The translations under genes and the position numbers were made by a program. 64,000 bases of DNA from an uncultured Lachnospiraceae bacterium (GTDB taxonomy: Bacteria; Bacillota; Clostridia; Lachnospirales; Lachnospiraceae). Below the pieces are notes generated by a model, which saw nothing but the letters and a program-made list of their open reading frames with translations, did not search any database and was not told the origin of the DNA. Every line of letters begins with the position of its first letter. Within the stretch, counting starts at the first letter, position 1. Positions 61,845-64,000 of this stretch are shown in pieces. The stretch is from assembly GCA_947165025.1 (NCBI GenBank), contig CAMUYQ010000009.1, positions 1 through 64,000 on the forward strand. Direction: 5' to 3'.

Positions 61845-63765
61845 CGTACGTGCTTATATGTGTGTAAAGCGCTTTTACCGTATTAAGAGTGGATCCTTCG
61901 GTCACGGGGAACGATGTTTTGAACTGCTCATGCAGATCCGTGATCAGCGCAAAGTAGTCAAGGCTTGTACCGCCAAGATCGAGAAAGAAATCAGCGTTAA
62001 GAGATATCTCTTTGATGTCTTTGTTAAGAGCCTTTGCAAACGCTGATGCAATCTTAACGTACAGATCGTCATCGGGAATGTCGGATCTTTCAAAAGATTT
62101 TTCCGAGAATTCGGTAAAGTTGCCTGATAAGTATCTCTCTCTTATCTTTCTGCGGTTCAGTTTAAAATCATCCGGGCCGATAAGTTCGTCTTTTGTAAAG
62201 AAAAGACGGGAGATCTTTCCTGCAAGAAAACCGGAAGAGATCGTGTCCCTGACAGATCCGCGGGCCTCTGACAGATCCTCAAGAGAACAGTCTTTTGATA
62301 CCGAACATATGAGGAGCGGTCCCGAATCATCGATGAGCGCTACACCGTTAAGAACAGGAAGATCAAACAGCCCTTCTATAAGGTTCGGGTTAAGGTTCTC
62401 ACCGTTTGATCCGATCACAAGATCGTCTTTTCTGCCGAGTATGGTAAAATGCCCGTTTTGAAGCTGTGCAAGATCGTGTGTGTTGAACCTGTCGGGACGC
62501 TCGGTCCGTCTGCCGCCTTCGAGTATATAAGAGGCCATTGTTCTTCCCGATACAATTAGCTCCCCATCGGGGCTGATCTCATATTTGAGTGAAGACATTG
62601 GCTTTCCGACAAAGCCTCGGTTAATATATTTTCCGCGTCCGGACAGCTCCACGGAGCTGATGCCGATCTCACTCATTCCATAGCCGTTTGCAAGACGGTA
62701 CCCGATCCCGTTAAAAAATGACAGGACTTCGGGGCGGATATTACTGCCGCCTGTTATCATGAACTGTATGCTCTCGCCGAACAGATTGTCCCGTACTTCC
62801 CTGAACGCAAAATGTGAAAAAGCTTCCGACAGAGGAGGTATGGCGGACAGCTTATTGCTGAGCCGGAGTGCGCGTGTGAACTTTTTGCAGGTATCATCCC
62901 CACGTTCTTTGATCTTTGCCGTTGCCCGGTCATAGATCTTTTCCCAGAACATCGGTACGGCAAATATATGGGTCACCTCATGGTTTCGTATCGTTCTCAG
63001 TATCGTATCGGGAGACAGGTCATCAAGATGTACGAACGTTCTTGAAAAGAAAGAAAACCAGATATACAGAGCTGTCAGACCGAATACGTGATAAAAAGGA
63101 AGAAGGTCAAGCTGTTTTAACTGACCGTGATAAAAGCCTTTAAGCTTTGAGCATTTTTTGATGATCTTATAGCTGTCCCGGATCTGATGATAGATCTCTT
63201 CGGCGGTATAAGCGCATATCTTGACCGAAGAAGAAGTTCCCGAAGACATGACGAGAATGTTCGTCCCGTATTTTTCGGGGGTATATTCCTCTTGTTTGGA
63301 CATAAGGGAATCGGAACCGATAGTCCTTACCGTAAACTGCCTGCCGTCAGATATTACGGCAACTGCGTTAAGGTCCGAAAGTGCTTCGCTTAAGACGTCC
63401 TCTCCGAGATTTTCATTCAGAAGAAGCGGACTGTACCCCGCACAAAGAATTGCCCAGAATGATTCTATCCATTCCGGACCGTTTTTCATACACAGGCCTA
63501 CAACGGAACCTTTACCGGTGTCCGACAGCGCATCTGAAAGGGCTTTCGCGCGGATCAGAGAGTTCTTTTTGGCCGTTCCGTATGTGATCTTTTCAGTTTC
63601 TCCGTTTATATCACGTTCATACAGTATGAGGTCTTTCTCGGAAAACATCAGTAAAAACAAAGATGCGAAGGTATGATCCATACTGTCAAACTGTTTGAGT
63701 TTGTTCCTTACGAACGCGTTGATACTGTATGTTCCGCGTTCGGTTTTGATCTTCACCCGATTCAT
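61807..63765 (-). CDS. Acyl-AMP ligase fused to a C-terminal acyl carrier domain
   Basis: A 652-residue protein. The adenylation domain has a degenerate P-loop (MSSGTSSSVKI), NGYGMSEIG, and a C-terminal Lys region (DDFKLNRRKIRERYLSG). The last 85 residues are an ACP/peptidyl carrier domain with DLGGTSLD (phosphopantetheine Ser601). It thus activates an acyl group and loads its own carrier. The start at 63765 (MNRVKIK) is chosen; an extra 40 hydrophobic residues encoded further upstream overlap the divergent promoter and are rejected. It heads the lipid operon. Confidence 0.82.
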   Translation of the reverse strand: MNRVKIKTERGTYSINAFVRNKLKQFDSMDHTFASLFLLMFSEKDLILYERDINGETEKITYGTAKKNSLIRAKALSDALSDTGKGSVVGLCMKNGPEWIESFWAILCAGYSPLLLNENLGEDVLSEALSDLNAVAVISDGRQFTVRTIGSDSLMSKQEEYTPEKYGTNILVMSSGTSSSVKICAYTAEEIYHQIRDSYKIIKKCSKLKGFYHGQLKQLDLLPFYHVFGLTALYIWFSFFSRTFVHLDDLSPDTILRTIRNHEVTHIFAVPMFWEKIYDRATAKIKERGDDTCKKFTRALRLSNKLSAIPPLSEAFSHFAFREVRDNLFGESIQFMITGGSNIRPEVLSFFNGIGYRLANGYGMSEIGISSVELSGRGKYINRGFVGKPMSSLKYEISPDGELIVSGRTMASYILEGGRRTERPDRFNTHDLAQLQNGHFTILGRKDDLVIGSNGENLNPNLIEGLFDLPVLNGVALIDDSGPLLICSVSKDCSLEDLSEARGSVRDTISSGFLAGKISRLFFTKDELIGPDDFKLNRRKIRERYLSGNFTEFSEKSFERSDIPDDDLYVKIASAFAKALNKDIKEISLNADFFLDLGGTSLDYFALITDLHEQFKTSFPVTEGSTLNTVKALYTHISTYDENADTFCKSVC

Positions 63766-63866
63766 GATTATCCATATTACCACATCACACCAAAAAATAC
63801 ATCTTTTAACCCACCCCGGCGGTATCGGTGGTATAATAGAAAACAGCAGTAAAAAAAGGAGGCCAT
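63766..63866. promoter_or_regulatory. Divergent promoter region: lipid operon / beta-glucosidase
   Basis: This 101-base gap separates the start of the minus-strand lipid operon from the plus-strand GH3 gene. The plus promoter is annotated separately. For the minus strand a TGGTAATAT extended -10-like sequence lies near 63771-63779; no -35 is clear. Confidence 0.4.
63829..63837 (+). promoter_or_regulatory. Extended -10 of the GH3 gene
   Basis: TGGTATAAT is the same perfect extended -10 seen at 43988. AGGAGG at 63857-63862 and ATG at 63867 follow. Confidence 0.6.
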
Positions 63867-64000
63867 ATGGATTCAAAGATAAGATCATTACTTAAGGAAC
63901 TCACACTTGAGGAGAAAGTCAGTCTCTGTTCGGGGTACGATTTCTGGCATACGAAAGAGATAAAAAGACTTAACATACCGTCGGTCATGGTCAGCGACGG
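63867..64000 (+). CDS. GH3 family beta-glucosidase, N-terminal part (runs off the window)
   Basis: The frame opens at ATG 63867 after AGGAGG and stays open to the end, giving about 44 residues. LTLEEKVSLCSGYDFWHTK and LNIPSVMVSDG match the N-terminus of glycoside hydrolase family 3 beta-glucosidases/xylosidases of Lachnospiraceae. No signal peptide, so it is probably cytosolic, cutting imported cello- or xylo-oligosaccharides. Confidence 0.85.
   Translation, partial: MDSKIRSLLKELTLEEKVSLCSGYDFWHTKEIKRLNIPSVMVSD

Noticed and set aside
63766-63888. 40-residue N-terminal extension of the ligase-ACP fusion
   Set aside because: It would overlap the start and promoter of the divergent GH3 gene; MNRVKIK at 63765 is a better start.
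1-64000. tRNA, rRNA, riboswitch, IS element, phage gene or CRISPR array
   Set aside because: None recognised by eye on either strand; small or diverged RNAs could still be missed without covariance searches.

Overview
The window is a dense stretch of a low-to-moderate GC Gram-positive (Clostridia) chromosome. Gene content and protein sequences point to a Lachnospiraceae member of the Butyrivibrio type. Reasons: the hprK-ROK kinase-murB-rapZ-whiA-HPr-like cluster, a ChvE-type sugar ABC system with a YesM/YesN-type regulator pair, a DUF1846 protein, an H1-like Lys/Ala/Pro protein, and a GH3 beta-glucosidase start. The genus is my inference. I see no rRNA, tRNA, phage, insertion sequence or CRISPR array.

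Layout. 1-9.1 kb (+): PTS enzyme I, a giant membrane sensor (S-component-like membrane domain, beta-propeller, HD-GYP) with a BMP-family binding protein, DUF1846, and a sugar nucleotidyltransferase. 9.1-11.7 kb (-): an SGNH/MBOAT acyl-transfer pair. 11.8-24.4 kb (+): FtsH, then a three-component sugar sensor (anchored binding protein, YesM-type kinase, YesN-type regulator, lipoprotein binding protein), a strong terminator, and a ChvE-type importer with two different permeases. 24.5-31.3 kb: uvrC, apparently leaderless, and the hprK to whiA cluster ending in a Crh-like HPr whose His15 is Glu. 31.3-43.6 kb: a GNAT, a degenerate GGDEF protein, a heptose-type sugar-nucleotide cluster with its own transaldolase, an H1-like protein, an aconitase-family hydratase, a lipoprotein, and an EF-hand-like protein. 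43.7-52.4 kb: a small alarmone synthetase, a tail-anchored coiled-coil protein, a LysM/G5/M23 protein, MurA, a second HD-GYP protein, and a LicD fusion. 52.5-63.8 kb (-): Lgt, two tiny membrane proteins, and a tightly overlapping lipid operon (two acyl-AMP ligases, two PlsC-type acyltransferases, ACP, FakB, a GPH/MFS carrier, FakA, a hydrolase). The window ends inside a GH3 beta-glucosidase.

How it fits together. Carbon sensing and uptake (PTS enzyme I, HPr kinase, Crh-like protein, ChvE system) and envelope construction (MurA, MurB, Lgt, LicD, MBOAT, heptose genes, M23) dominate. The lipid operon reads as a fatty-acid or lysophospholipid salvage line in which uptake, activation, carrier and re-acylation are separate genes.

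Two non-coding signals stand out. First, two intergenic regions (31.35 and 44.78 kb) carry the same composite element: a Shine-Dalgarno sequence, a perfect hairpin, five bases, then a tiny MKKY- reading frame, and further downstream an identical 19-base direct-repeat block. Second, many putative promoters have an extended -10 (TGN-TATAAT-like), often without a good -35. Positions and motifs were read by eye; no database search was run.
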